From: an uncultured Prevotella sp.
GTDB lineage: Bacteria; Bacteroidota; Bacteroidia; Bacteroidales; Bacteroidaceae
NCBI GenBank assembly: GCA_946183415.1
Contig: CAMHAM010000027.1
Location: 1 to 39,379, forward strand
Direction: 5' to 3'
DNA length: 39,379 nt
The position numbers were made by a program, and so were the translations under genes. A model generated the notes under the pieces. That model was given only the letters and a program-made list of their open reading frames with translations, searched no databases and was not told the DNA's origin. Below, piece by piece: positions 6,907 through 15,029 of this stretch (its first letter is position 1; each line of letters starts with the position of its first letter).

Positions 6907-8397
6907 ATGATGAAAAAACTTCTGTTATTGCTGCCATTATTGGCACTCATCGGTTGCACTGCACCAGAAGCAGAGGCACCCGTGCTTAAAATCGATGGCG
7001 GTCTGATCAAAGGCGTCGTGGCTGAGAATCCTGGAGTGTATGTCTACAAGGGCATACCCTATGCAGCGCCACCCATTGGCGACCTGCGCTGGAAGGAACC
7101 GCAGCCAGTGATTGCTTGGGACAGTATCCGTGTCTGTGACCGATTCGGCCATCCTGGCTATCAGGCAGTCCACTATCCTGGTTTCTACGCCTCCGAATGG
7201 GGATACGGCGACGAGTCACCCTACAGTGAAGACTGTCTCTATCTGAATGTTTACACCAAGGCTCCTGGCGATGTGAACAAGAAACTGCCTGTAGCTCTGT
7301 GGATTCACGGAGGCGGCTATCGCGAAGGATGGGGTACAGAACCAGAATTCGACGGACAGGAATGGGCCTCTAAGGACGTGGTGCTCGTCACGATCAACTA
7401 TCGTCTGGGCATCTTTGGCTTCATGCCTTACCCAGAACTCTCAGAAGAGAGTCCCAACCATGTCAGCGGTAACTATGGTATCCTCGATCAGATTCAGTCG
7501 CTGAAATGGATCAAGCAGAACATCGCCCAGTTTGGTGGTGACCCAGACAATGTCACTATCTTTGGCCAGAGTGCAGGTGGCGGTAGCGTACGTACACTCT
7601 GCGAGAGTCCGCTGGCACGTGGTCTGTTCCACAAGGCCGTCATCATGAGTGCAGGCGGCATCAATGTACCAGCAAAGGACGGCGAAGAGGCCAAGCCCGC
7701 TACACCAGCAGTCAAATTCTTCACCTACAATCCGACACTGAAAGAGGCTGAGGCAGAGACTAAGAAAGTGATGGACTGGGCAGGACTGACTGATCTGCAG
7801 AAGTTGCGTGCAGCCTCAACGGAGATTCTCTACACCGTAGGTACCTTATATAATATGGTGAACAAGACGGACGTGATGGTGATGGAGCGTCCTATCATCG
7901 ACGGCTACGTATCTGTCAAGAACTTCGATGAAGCCACCCGTGAAGGCACACTTGCAGACGTTCCTTACATGATTGGTTACACACTGAACGACATGGGCTC
8001 CATGGGACCTGGTATCGCAGAGTTCTGCAAAGTTCGTCAGGAAAAAGGCGGCAAAGCCTGGGCATACGAGTTTGCACGCCCATTGCCAGATGACGGCAAA
8101 CATCCTGACATCACCAATCGTCTGAAAGGTGCCTTCCACTCGAGCGACCTCTGGTTTGTATTCAAGAGTCTGAAGCATTGTTGGCGTCCTTGGACACAGG
8201 GAGACTGGGATCTATCGGAAAAAATGCTCACTGCTTGGACCAACTTCGCCAAGTACAGCGATCCCAATGGTGCTGAAGGTGCTGAGGGTTTAGGCTGGGC
8301 TCCCTGCACAGCTGAAAGTCCGAAGTTCATGCTCTTCAAGCTCAATGATCAAGACGCAGAAGCCTCAGAGATGGGTGATCCCATCCTGCCAGAATAG
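6907..8397 (+). CDS. Type B carboxylesterase, lipoprotein
   Basis: A 496-residue alpha/beta-hydrolase of the carboxylesterase type B family. The N-terminus is a lipoprotein signal with lipobox LIGC (Cys17), so it is probably anchored in a membrane facing the periplasm or surface. Family motifs are intact: GIPYAAPPIGDLRW (49-62), EDCLYLNVY (108-116), oxyanion loop HGGG (134-137), nucleophile Ser222 in GQSAGG, and His411 in AFHSSDL. The catalytic acid is probably Asp362 in YTLNDMG, where many relatives have Glu. It hydrolyses carboxylic esters. The divergent GH28-GH43 gene suggests removal of acetyl or feruloyl groups from plant polysaccharide, which is inference. An adjacent second ATG (6910) is an equally good start. 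Confidence 0.87.
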   Translation: MMKKLLLLLPLLALIGCTAPEAEAPVLKIDGGLIKGVVAENPGVYVYKGIPYAAPPIGDLRWKEPQPVIAWDSIRVCDRFGHPGYQAVHYPGFYASEWGYGDESPYSEDCLYLNVYTKAPGDVNKKLPVALWIHGGGYREGWGTEPEFDGQEWASKDVVLVTINYRLGIFGFMPYPELSEESPNHVSGNYGILDQIQSLKWIKQNIAQFGGDPDNVTIFGQSAGGGSVRTLCESPLARGLFHKAVIMSAGGINVPAKDGEEAKPATPAVKFFTYNPTLKEAEAETKKVMDWAGLTDLQKLRAASTEILYTVGTLYNMVNKTDVMVMERPIIDGYVSVKNFDEATREGTLADVPYMIGYTLNDMGSMGPGIAEFCKVRQEKGGKAWAYEFARPLPDDGKHPDITNRLKGAFHSSDLWFVFKSLKHCWRPWTQGDWDLSEKMLTAWTNFAKYSDPNGAEGAEGLGWAPCTAESPKFMLFKLNDQDAEASEMGDPILPE

Positions 8398-8428
8398 AAG
8401 AAGGAGCCTCGAGAGGCTCCTTCTTCCT
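8398..8428. terminator. Bidirectional rho-independent terminator
   Basis: A 13-bp perfect inverted repeat (8398-8410 with 8413-8425, core GGAGCC/GGCTCC) with A-rich and T-rich flanks lies between two convergent genes. It begins immediately after the carboxylesterase stop and ends just before the stop of the minus-strand aminotransferase gene, so it can serve both. Confidence 0.85.
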
Positions 8429-9607
8429 TTATAATAATACCTTCGCTATACGGTTGAGCGCTTCTTGCAAGCGACTACGCGGACAGGCTATGTTGAAACG
8501 GACATAGCCTTTTCCCGTCTCAGGCCCATACATCGTACCAGGATTAATCCACACACTAGCCTCTGTAAGCAGGCGATCGCAGAGTTGTTGAGCACTGATA
8601 CCCATTGCTGACACATCAACCCAAGGAAGATAAGTCCCCTCCAGACGGCAGACCTTCCATTGAGGGATATTTTTAGCGATGAAATCGCGCAAAAGTGTGA
8701 AATTATCCCAAAGATAGTGGTTGAGCTCATCAATCCAATCCTCGCTCTCGTTATAAGCTGCCTTCAAGGCTACTGGTCCGAATGGATTCAAGTCGCACAC
8801 CTCATTGATATTAATTGCACGATTAAGACGACGGCGCCATTCAGGCTGTGAACAAATGATGTTAGCTGCCTGCAATCCTGCAATATTAAACGACTTGGAA
8901 GGCGAGTTGAGAATCACACTATTCTGACGACAAGCCTCACTGACAGCAGCAAAAGGCTGGAAATGGTAGCCAGGCATCATGAGTTCACAGTGAATCTCAT
9001 CACTCACCACCTTCACGCCATATTTCAGACAGATCGTGTTCATCTTCTCCAACTCCTCACGAGTCCATACGCGACCCGTAGGGTTATGAGGATTGCAAAG
9101 CAGGAACACGGTGGTCTTTTCATCGGCACATTTTGCCTCAAAATCCTCCCAATCTACTTCGAAAGAGTCACCCACACGCTTCAATTCTGTCTCGAGCACT
9201 TCACAGCCGTTGTTATGGACAGAGGAGAAGAAACAGTTATAATCAGGTGATAGAATCAGCACCTTCTCGCCAGGCATCGTAAGAGCCTTGATAGCTACTG
9301 ACATAGCAGGTACGACACCTGTCGTGTAGAGAATCTCTTCGCGCTGGATAGTCCAGTGATGGCGACGCTTGAACCAGGAGATAACCGCCTCGTAATAATC
9401 CTCCTCAACAACCGTATAGCCAAACACGCCATGCTCTGCCCGTTTACGGACAGCCTCAAGGATGGCGGGAGCTGCCTTGAAGTCCATATCAGCCACCCAA
9501 AGAGGAATCAAATCCAAAGATGGATTCACATCGGCATCTGGCCTCTCGTCCCACTTCACACAGCCAGTACCACGGCGGTCAATTAACTCATCGAAATCGT
9601 ATTTCAT
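8429..9607 (-). CDS. MalY/PatB family PLP-dependent C-S lyase
   Basis: A 392-residue fold-type I PLP enzyme. It opens with MKYDFDELIDRRGTGCVKWD, the typical MalY/PatB N-terminus. CNPHNPTGR (about 171-179), Asp203 in VSDEIH and the Schiff-base Lys238 in SPSKSFN are visible. The family cleaves cystathionine or cysteine conjugates (cystathionine beta-lyase activity, releasing homocysteine or thiols, pyruvate and ammonia), and some members have regulatory roles. Its ATG overlaps the TGA of the upstream DUF3737 gene in an ATGA, so translation is coupled. A longer start at 9628 is open but lies inside the upstream gene and lacks family support. The substrate is unknown. Confidence 0.9.
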   Translation of the reverse strand: MKYDFDELIDRRGTGCVKWDERPDADVNPSLDLIPLWVADMDFKAAPAILEAVRKRAEHGVFGYTVVEEDYYEAVISWFKRRHHWTIQREEILYTTGVVPAMSVAIKALTMPGEKVLILSPDYNCFFSSVHNNGCEVLETELKRVGDSFEVDWEDFEAKCADEKTTVFLLCNPHNPTGRVWTREELEKMNTICLKYGVKVVSDEIHCELMMPGYHFQPFAAVSEACRQNSVILNSPSKSFNIAGLQAANIICSQPEWRRRLNRAININEVCDLNPFGPVALKAAYNESEDWIDELNHYLWDNFTLLRDFIAKNIPQWKVCRLEGTYLPWVDVSAMGISAQQLCDRLLTEASVWINPGTMYGPETGKGYVRFNIACPRSRLQEALNRIAKVLL

Positions 9608-10449
9608 TTCCTTGTCTCTATGACGCAATTATTAGGCTGACGTACATTCTCATCGATAGTAATACTTCCGATGGAATCGGCAATAATATGCCCGCCGGAA
9701 GGATTCTTGATATGCTCGATATGTCCTCGGATATCAGCCTCGACAGTAGAATATTCGAACATACGGTCGCATGCTGCATCGATGGTACAATTCTCCAGTA
9801 CGAGATTCTGAGCATAGCAGAGCAACTGCTCACCTGCCAGATGGCAGTTTACAAGACGAACATTCTTTGAGTGCCAAGCCAGATACTCACCGTCGAGCGA
9901 TGAATCGTAGATCGTAATGTTCTCACACTCCCAGAAAGAGTCCTTGGTCACAATCTTGGCATTGTGAATCTCCACGTTCTTACAATACTGGAACACGTAC
10001 TTGGCGTCGCTCTCCAAGCCATCAACATAAATATCCTCGGAGAACATGAAAGGATAAGTACCATCATGGAGGGTGACGTTTTTCAGCTTGAGCCCCTTTA
10101 CCTTCCAAAAGGTTTCATCGGCATCGTTGATTGTGACATCTTCAAGTTCTACATTCTTCATCTCGCGGAAGAATTTAGGACCGTCGATGGTGCAATGCTT
10201 CATCACGAGGTCATTGGTATACCAGATGGCCGAACGCGAACCCGGCGCGAAATAGCAATTCTCAATCTTCGCGCCATCAACATGCCACCAGGGATATTTG
10301 CCATAGAACTTACTGTCGTAACACTCCATGTTCTGGCACTGCTTGATGCCGGATTCTCCATCAACAATCGTTATATTCTCGAGTCTCAAGTCGTGGGAAG
10401 CAAACAGAGGCCGCTCGCCTCCAAATTCCTTATTCTTAATCAGTTCCAT
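9604..10449 (-). CDS. DUF3737 family beta-helix protein
   Basis: A 281-residue protein built of short repeats (LRLENITIVDGES, VELEDVTINDADE, LKLKNVTLHDGT, VRLVNCHLAGEQ) that form a right-handed beta-helix, matching the DUF3737 family as I know it. There is no signal peptide, so it is probably cytoplasmic. The biochemical role is not established. It is the first gene of a two-gene operon with the MalY/PatB lyase, sharing an ATGA junction, which suggests a linked role in sulfur amino acid or thiol chemistry; this is inference from position only. Confidence 0.8.
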   Translation of the reverse strand: MELIKNKEFGGERPLFASHDLRLENITIVDGESGIKQCQNMECYDSKFYGKYPWWHVDGAKIENCYFAPGSRSAIWYTNDLVMKHCTIDGPKFFREMKNVELEDVTINDADETFWKVKGLKLKNVTLHDGTYPFMFSEDIYVDGLESDAKYVFQYCKNVEIHNAKIVTKDSFWECENITIYDSSLDGEYLAWHSKNVRLVNCHLAGEQLLCYAQNLVLENCTIDAACDRMFEYSTVEADIRGHIEHIKNPSGGHIIADSIGSITIDENVRQPNNCVIETRK

Positions 10450-10472
10450 TGTTTTGTTTTTTTTATCGGCTG

Positions 10473-10480
10473 CAAAGATA
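10473..10480 (-). promoter_or_regulatory. -7 element of the DUF3737-malY operon
   Basis: TATCTTTG in minus sense, 23 bp before the DUF3737 ATG, is a perfect -7 element. It lies immediately after the T-run of the terminator ending the upstream gene. No clear -33 element is seen. Confidence 0.65.
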
Positions 10481-10484
10481 CAAA

Positions 10485-10519
10485 GAAAAATCCGTAATCA
10501 GCGTATACCGATCACGGAT
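10485..10519 (-). terminator. Rho-independent terminator after the DUF3836-like gene
   Basis: ATCCGT-a-ATC (10490-10499) pairs with GAT-c-ACGGAT (10510-10519) around a 10-base loop containing GTATAC. In minus sense it is followed by five T residues (10485-10489). Confidence 0.7.
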
Positions 10520-10570
10520 AATCCTAACGTTTTAAAGGTTTTTATATATTTTAGAGAGAAATCAACTAAA

Positions 10571-11056
10571 TCACATAGCAGCGAGCAGACGACTATCGAT
10601 AGGTTCCATCACAACCATACTGTCGGCAAGGTACATATTGTCCTGAGCCTCATTCATGCGATAGGTCTTTACAGAGGTCATGTCAAGACCTACAGAACGG
10701 TAGAGTGTTACCTGAGAGGGAAGGTCGTAAGCCTGCTTGTCGGCATTCCACTTGCTGACCTCTACATTGTAACCATTCTTATAATACTTATAAACGAGAC
10801 GGCTGCTCTTAGTCCACTGCTGCTTAGCCTCGTCCCAGCTCTGCATCTCCTTGTTCACCAATCGTCCTTGCTCATCATACTCATACTTATACTCCATCTT
10901 CTGAGCCATCTGGTGGTCAGCATTCTTCTCATAGACCTCAATCTTGTTGACTACGTTGTCCTCCATATCTGCATTATACAGATAGTTTGCATCGCTGCTG
11001 TTGATGGCGTTGAAGTACATGGTCAGTACTGTTGCTGCTGTGATGATTGATTCCAT
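10571..11056 (-). CDS. Small DUF3836-like protein
   Basis: 161 residues. A weakly hydrophobic N-terminus (MESIITAATVLTMYFNAINS) may be an export signal. The body has the pattern YEYDEQGRLVNKEMQSWDEAKQQW followed by YKYYKNGYNVEVSKWNADKQAYD, which I associate with DUF3836, a family common in Bacteroides and Prevotella. Function is unknown. It is a single-gene unit with its own promoter and terminator, divergent from a sensor kinase gene, and so possibly controlled by that kinase's response regulator (inference). Confidence 0.7.
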   Translation of the reverse strand: MESIITAATVLTMYFNAINSSDANYLYNADMEDNVVNKIEVYEKNADHQMAQKMEYKYEYDEQGRLVNKEMQSWDEAKQQWTKSSRLVYKYYKNGYNVEVSKWNADKQAYDLPSQVTLYRSVGLDMTSVKTYRMNEAQDNMYLADSMVVMEPIDSRLLAAM

Positions 11057-11109
11057 ATCTCTTATATTTTTATTGTTATTATTTCTGTTGCTTTGTCCTT
11101 TTGACGGTG

Positions 11110-11117
11110 CAAAGGTA
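11110..11117 (-). promoter_or_regulatory. -7 element of the DUF3836-like gene
   Basis: TACCTTTG in minus sense, about 54 bp before the ATG at 11056. It leaves a 5' leader of roughly 50 bases without obvious structure. Confidence 0.65.
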
Positions 11118-11171
11118 CGATAAGTTGCACTAACATTAAGTTATCCGAATGTTATTTTTAGGTTAAATCTT

Positions 11172-11202
11172 TTTGTCTTGTCATTTTTTTGCCTTATCTT
11201 TG
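11172..11202 (+). promoter_or_regulatory. Promoter of the sensor kinase operon
   Basis: TTTG (11172-11175), a 19-bp spacer and TATCTTTG (11195-11202) make a near-ideal Bacteroidetes promoter. The ATG at 11212 is only 9 bp after the -7 element, so the transcript should be leaderless or nearly so. It also rules out the longer reading from a TTG at 11173, which would lie in the -33 element. Confidence 0.8.
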
Positions 11203-11211
11203 CGCTCAATT

Positions 11212-12507
11212 ATGCGTCCAAACAAATATAAATATGTGTCAGTGGCAGCAATGATAGCAGTAATGTTGTTGCTGGGACTCTATATGTGGATGACCTACCG
11301 TTCTGCCGTCAGGGACATCAGCGAGAGAGCTGGCAACCAAATGCCCTGGGCCATGTTCTACGAAAGCTACAACCGTGCAGACATCGTTTCGAAAGGCGAT
11401 ACACTCAGTCTACCACAGTTACGAGGCGACCTGTCGCTCATATCTTCCGTTGAAGGCATGAACGATGTGCTGAGCCGCAAATACCACTCAGAGATTTCCC
11501 TTGATACGCTGTCGGACTATGTAGACAGTCTGCTCAGCGTGGTAAACCTGAATCGCGACTTCACCATCCTTGAGGTTGATCACCAAGGAAACATTCTGCG
11601 TCGAAGCAACAATCATGAGACAGGCAACTCACTGAAGACACAAGTATTCAGTATCCGTCGCGACCAGTCAAAGGGTATCCAACTGGCACTTAACAATCCT
11701 TATCCAGAACTTGCAAGAAGGCTCAGCCCGCTCTTCTTGGCAAGTGGTATAATCCTGATTCTCTTTGGGGTGATCCTGCTCAGACTGCTGCGCTATCTGG
11801 ACGAGCAACGGGCGATGGCCGATCTGCGCAACGATTTCTCGTATGCTATGGTACACGACATGAAATCGCCCTTATCAAGCATTATCATGGGAGCTCACTT
11901 CCTGCATTCTGGCAAACTGGACGACAAACCTGAGATCAAGGAAAAATACTACAGTATCATAGAAAGTGAAGCTGAGCACCTGTTGGCACTCGTCAACAAA
12001 CTGCTGACAATCTCGAAACTGGAGAACAAGAAGCTGATCCTCAATAAAAACGAAGTAGACCTGGAGCCTATCATCAACGATCTGACAGAAAAGGCCAAGG
12101 CTAAAGTCGAAAAGCCTATCAGCATCACCACCGACCTCAAGACCAAGACCGTTCTTGCCGACGAGCAATATATGACAGAGGCTATTGCCAACCTGATTGA
12201 CAATGCCATCAAATACTCCAAGGAAGAGATTGACATCAGGATCTCAACCTCCGAAAACGACAAGCACGTACTATTAAAGGTTTACGATAACGGCATCGGC
12301 ATTTCAAAAGAAGACCAGCGCATCATCTTCGACAAGTTCGGGCGTGCTGCCATCCACGAGCAGAACCGCAAGGGTGGCGTATCCGGCTTCGGACTCGGAC
12401 TAAACTACGTAGACCAAGTTATGCAGGCCCATGGTGGCAAGGTCACCGTTGCCAGTGAAAAAGATAAATATTCAGAATTTACCCTTTATATTCCCAAAAG
12501 CTTATGA
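11212..12507 (+). CDS. Membrane sensor histidine kinase
   Basis: 431 residues. Transmembrane segments at about 9-28 and 173-195 flank a periplasmic sensor of about 140 residues with no family I recognise. A HisKA domain follows with phospho-acceptor His215 in MVHDMKSPLSS, then HATPase_c with N-box Asn331 (NLIDNAIKYS), G1 DNGIG (359-363), F-box IFDKFG and G2 GFGLGL (392-397). It autophosphorylates and passes phosphate to the regulator encoded next, whose ATG overlaps this stop (ATGA). The layout resembles RprX-type kinases of Bacteroides. The signal is unknown. Confidence 0.92.
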   Translation: MRPNKYKYVSVAAMIAVMLLLGLYMWMTYRSAVRDISERAGNQMPWAMFYESYNRADIVSKGDTLSLPQLRGDLSLISSVEGMNDVLSRKYHSEISLDTLSDYVDSLLSVVNLNRDFTILEVDHQGNILRRSNNHETGNSLKTQVFSIRRDQSKGIQLALNNPYPELARRLSPLFLASGIILILFGVILLRLLRYLDEQRAMADLRNDFSYAMVHDMKSPLSSIIMGAHFLHSGKLDDKPEIKEKYYSIIESEAEHLLALVNKLLTISKLENKKLILNKNEVDLEPIINDLTEKAKAKVEKPISITTDLKTKTVLADEQYMTEAIANLIDNAIKYSKEEIDIRISTSENDKHVLLKVYDNGIGISKEDQRIIFDKFGRAAIHEQNRKGGVSGFGLGLNYVDQVMQAHGGKVTVASEKDKYSEFTLYIPKSL

Positions 12508-13202
12508 TTAAGTTATTGATAGTTGAAGACGACGCATCACTGGCCTATATAGAGAAGACCGGACTGGAGGATATTATCGGTGGCTATGAGGTCATGACAG
12601 CCTCAAACGGAAAGGAAGGATTGAAAGCATGGGAGGAATCGCATCCTGATGTGATTATCTCAGATATCGACATGCCTGTGATGAACGGATTTGAGATGGT
12701 GGAACGCATCCGTGAAACTGACGGTGATGTCATCATCATCTTCACCTCTGCCCTCACCTCGCCCAACGATGTAAAAGCCGGCTATCGCCTTGGCATCAAT
12801 AACTATGTGAAGAAACCGTTTGTACCAGAAGAGCTCGACGCCCATATCCAAGCACTGATGAAGATGCGAAGAGGGAACAAGTATCAGAAGGAAACAAGCC
12901 ATTATAAGCTGGGTAAATACACACTCGATGCAGAGCATGCTACCCTTCGTAACGACGAAAGCGGTCTGGCACAGACTATCACCCAGCGTGAGGCACAAAT
13001 CCTACAACTGCTGGCAGAAAACAAAAATAATGTGGTACGTAGAGAAGCCATCCTCAGCCGCTTTTGGAATACTGAAGATGACTATTTCGCCTCACGCAGT
13101 CTTGATGTGTTTGTGAATAAGCTTCGTAAACTGCTGGCCGATGAACCAAAGATCACGCTCAAGACCATCCGCGGCATCGGCCTACAGTTACTGGTTTCCT
13201 AA
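12504..13202 (+). CDS. OmpR-family response regulator
   Basis: 232 residues. The receiver domain (about 1-120) has acidic residues Glu8/Asp9/Asp10, phospho-acceptor Asp54 in IISDIDMP, Thr81 and Lys104 in YVKKPF. A winged-helix trans_reg_C domain covers about 135-232 (TQREAQILQLL, FVNKLRKLL, TIRGIGLQL). It is the partner of the kinase just upstream, with translational coupling. It resembles RprY of Bacteroides. Its 3' end overlaps the convergent beta-barrel gene by 15 bp, so the two transcripts are complementary at their ends and no terminator lies between. Confidence 0.92.
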   Translation: MIKLLIVEDDASLAYIEKTGLEDIIGGYEVMTASNGKEGLKAWEESHPDVIISDIDMPVMNGFEMVERIRETDGDVIIIFTSALTSPNDVKAGYRLGINNYVKKPFVPEELDAHIQALMKMRRGNKYQKETSHYKLGKYTLDAEHATLRNDESGLAQTITQREAQILQLLAENKNNVVRREAILSRFWNTEDDYFASRSLDVFVNKLRKLLADEPKITLKTIRGIGLQLLVS

Positions 13203-14474
13203 ATTCAGGCGCAAACCCACTTGGAAATTGAAGTTCGTAGGCTTATCCTTGAAATAGTTGCGAACATCGCTTCCATTATCGAAATAGTGTTTGACACCAG
13301 GCTCCACATAAATGCCTAACATAGGAACAAAATTAAACTGAGCACCTATCGATCCTTGCACTGAGAACTGTAGGCGATCGCGCTCCTGTTCAACCTTTAT
13401 GCCATCACATTTTGCCTTTGCGATTATATTATAATCAGCCTGTCCACCAGCAGCAGCATAAACACTAAAGCCACCCTTACTCCAAATCATATATTGCAAG
13501 TTCACTGGAATACCAATATAATGAAAAGTGTGCTCAGTCGTACTAGAGTTGCCCAGCATTTCCTTTGTAAGATCAGAGCGAAGTCGAGTGTAAACAAGGC
13601 CTGTTTCAATTGAAAGCTTTGGATAAATAGGGATATTTGCTGACAGTCCAAAGGATATCGGCTGATAATGCTTCTGCTTTTCTTCAAAACCTGCCTTATA
13701 AATAACCTCATTATCATCAGCTCGAGTACTTGCAGACCTATAATTATTTAAGTTATAATTTGCAGCCATCGACGGATTCATAACCACACCGTTAGAGCTT
13801 ACTTGATTGCCAAAACCATTTGAAGCATAAAGTCCAAACTCTGCCTGAGTATGGCGCTGTTTTGCTGCCATTGCGATCTTACGATCCAATTCCCTGATGA
13901 CATCATCTTCACTTAACGGCAAATGTTTCTTAGCTGCGGTTTTATGCTCTGAGGCATTTTGCTGAGAGGTCTGCTGCTCAACGGGTTGTTCATCTGCCTT
14001 CTGCTCCGACAGTTCTGCCAGTTGCTTCTCTGCTGGTTGTTCTTGCAACGCAATTGTCTGGTTATCAGAAGCTGCCACAGGCAACACCATCTCTTCTACA
14101 GCAGATGCCATCTGCTTCAACTGAGCCACAAACTGCTGAGATTTCACTGCAATGCCACTCTCTGCCTGCTCTGGCTCAGAAACAATCTGACTATCATCTG
14201 TTTTCTGTACTTCTGCCATATGGCCTGCACCCGTTGAAATAGTCAACTGTTGATTTTCAGTCTCTTGCATCAGGTAACCACCTCCTATGATTACACCTAC
14301 AAGAACGGCTGCCGCTGCCGCCCATCTGCCCCATAGAGGAACAATGCGCGGACGCTTCGGGGCTGCCTGCTGGGTAAGCTTAGCCTCAATACCAGCCCAC
14401 AAGTCTGCCGGAGCAGCCTCTTCGTGGTCTGCCAGCTGATCGCGTAACTGTTTAATCCATGCTTCCTGTTTCAT
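13188..14474 (-). CDS. Anti-sigma-like / outer-membrane beta-barrel fusion protein
   Basis: 428 residues in three parts. Residues 1-46 are a short cytoplasmic segment like the N-terminus of anti-sigma factors, followed by one transmembrane helix (about 48-68, WAAAAAVLVGVIIGGGYL). Residues 70-205 are a Gln/Glu/Ala-rich, probably extended or coiled linker. Residues 211-428 form a PorT-like outer-membrane barrel of alternating strands ending in VGLRLNLGNQ. If so, one chain runs from cytoplasm to outer membrane. It follows the ECF sigma gene with a 23-bp overlap, so it is the obvious candidate to hold that sigma factor and release it on an envelope signal (inference). Confidence 0.8.
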   Translation of the reverse strand: MKQEAWIKQLRDQLADHEEAAPADLWAGIEAKLTQQAAPKRPRIVPLWGRWAAAAAVLVGVIIGGGYLMQETENQQLTISTGAGHMAEVQKTDDSQIVSEPEQAESGIAVKSQQFVAQLKQMASAVEEMVLPVAASDNQTIALQEQPAEKQLAELSEQKADEQPVEQQTSQQNASEHKTAAKKHLPLSEDDVIRELDRKIAMAAKQRHTQAEFGLYASNGFGNQVSSNGVVMNPSMAANYNLNNYRSASTRADDNEVIYKAGFEEKQKHYQPISFGLSANIPIYPKLSIETGLVYTRLRSDLTKEMLGNSSTTEHTFHYIGIPVNLQYMIWSKGGFSVYAAAGGQADYNIIAKAKCDGIKVEQERDRLQFSVQGSIGAQFNFVPMLGIYVEPGVKHYFDNGSDVRNYFKDKPTNFNFQVGLRLNLGNQ

Positions 14475-15018
14475 TTCCTTTATGAGTTAAATAATCATTT
14501 ATCATTCCTATCAATAGCTTCTTTGCGTAAAAGAACTGTGAGGCTGATGATGCCTCTTTGATTCCTAGCCGACGGGCGATCTCCTTATGCGAGAGTTGCT
14601 CAAATACATAGAGGTTTAACACCAGTCGGCAACCTACAGGCAATCGCCCTATCATCTGATTGAGGACATCGGGCGGAACCAATTCCACCTGAGGTTCTTC
14701 CTCATCTGCTATCTCCTCTTTTGGCATCACGTCCGTAGTCTTCAACAGATCATGTTCGTTTATCCAATCGAGGGCTCTGTTCGTTACAATCTTCGTGACC
14801 CAAGCTTTCAGCGACCCTTCGCCCCGGTATTCGAAATCGCCTATGGAGGTCAGTATACTAACGAAACTGTCTTGCATCACATCTCTAACGTCATCGCGCC
14901 CCGAGATATACCTCAGACTTATCGCCATGGCATATCCTGAAAAGCGGTCGTACAGACGTCGCATCGCCTGGGAGTCACCGCCACGTATAGCATCGAGCAG
15001 TTGCCTTTCAGTCTCCAA
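14452..15018 (-). CDS. ECF-type RNA polymerase sigma factor
   Basis: 188 residues with sigma region 2 at about 18-85 (LYDRFSGYAMAISLRYI, DVRDVMQDSFVSIL, LKAWVTKIVTNRALDWI) and region 4 at about 118-175 (LPVGCRLVLNLYVFEQLSHKEIA, then LGIKEASSASQFFYAKKLL). Region 3 is absent, as usual for ECF factors. An acidic linker (EEIADEEEPQVE) joins the two domains. It overlaps the downstream anti-sigma-like barrel gene and lies 11 bp after a lipoprotein gene, so the three are probably one operon. The target promoters are unknown. Confidence 0.92.
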   Translation of the reverse strand: METERQLLDAIRGGDSQAMRRLYDRFSGYAMAISLRYISGRDDVRDVMQDSFVSILTSIGDFEYRGEGSLKAWVTKIVTNRALDWINEHDLLKTTDVMPKEEIADEEEPQVELVPPDVLNQMIGRLPVGCRLVLNLYVFEQLSHKEIARRLGIKEASSASQFFYAKKLLIGMINDYLTHKGNETGSMD

Positions 15019-15029
15019 ACCGTCTCTCC

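Noticed and set aside
11173..11211. Longer N-terminus for the sensor kinase from a TTG start
   Set aside because: It would begin within the -33 promoter element, ahead of the transcription start.
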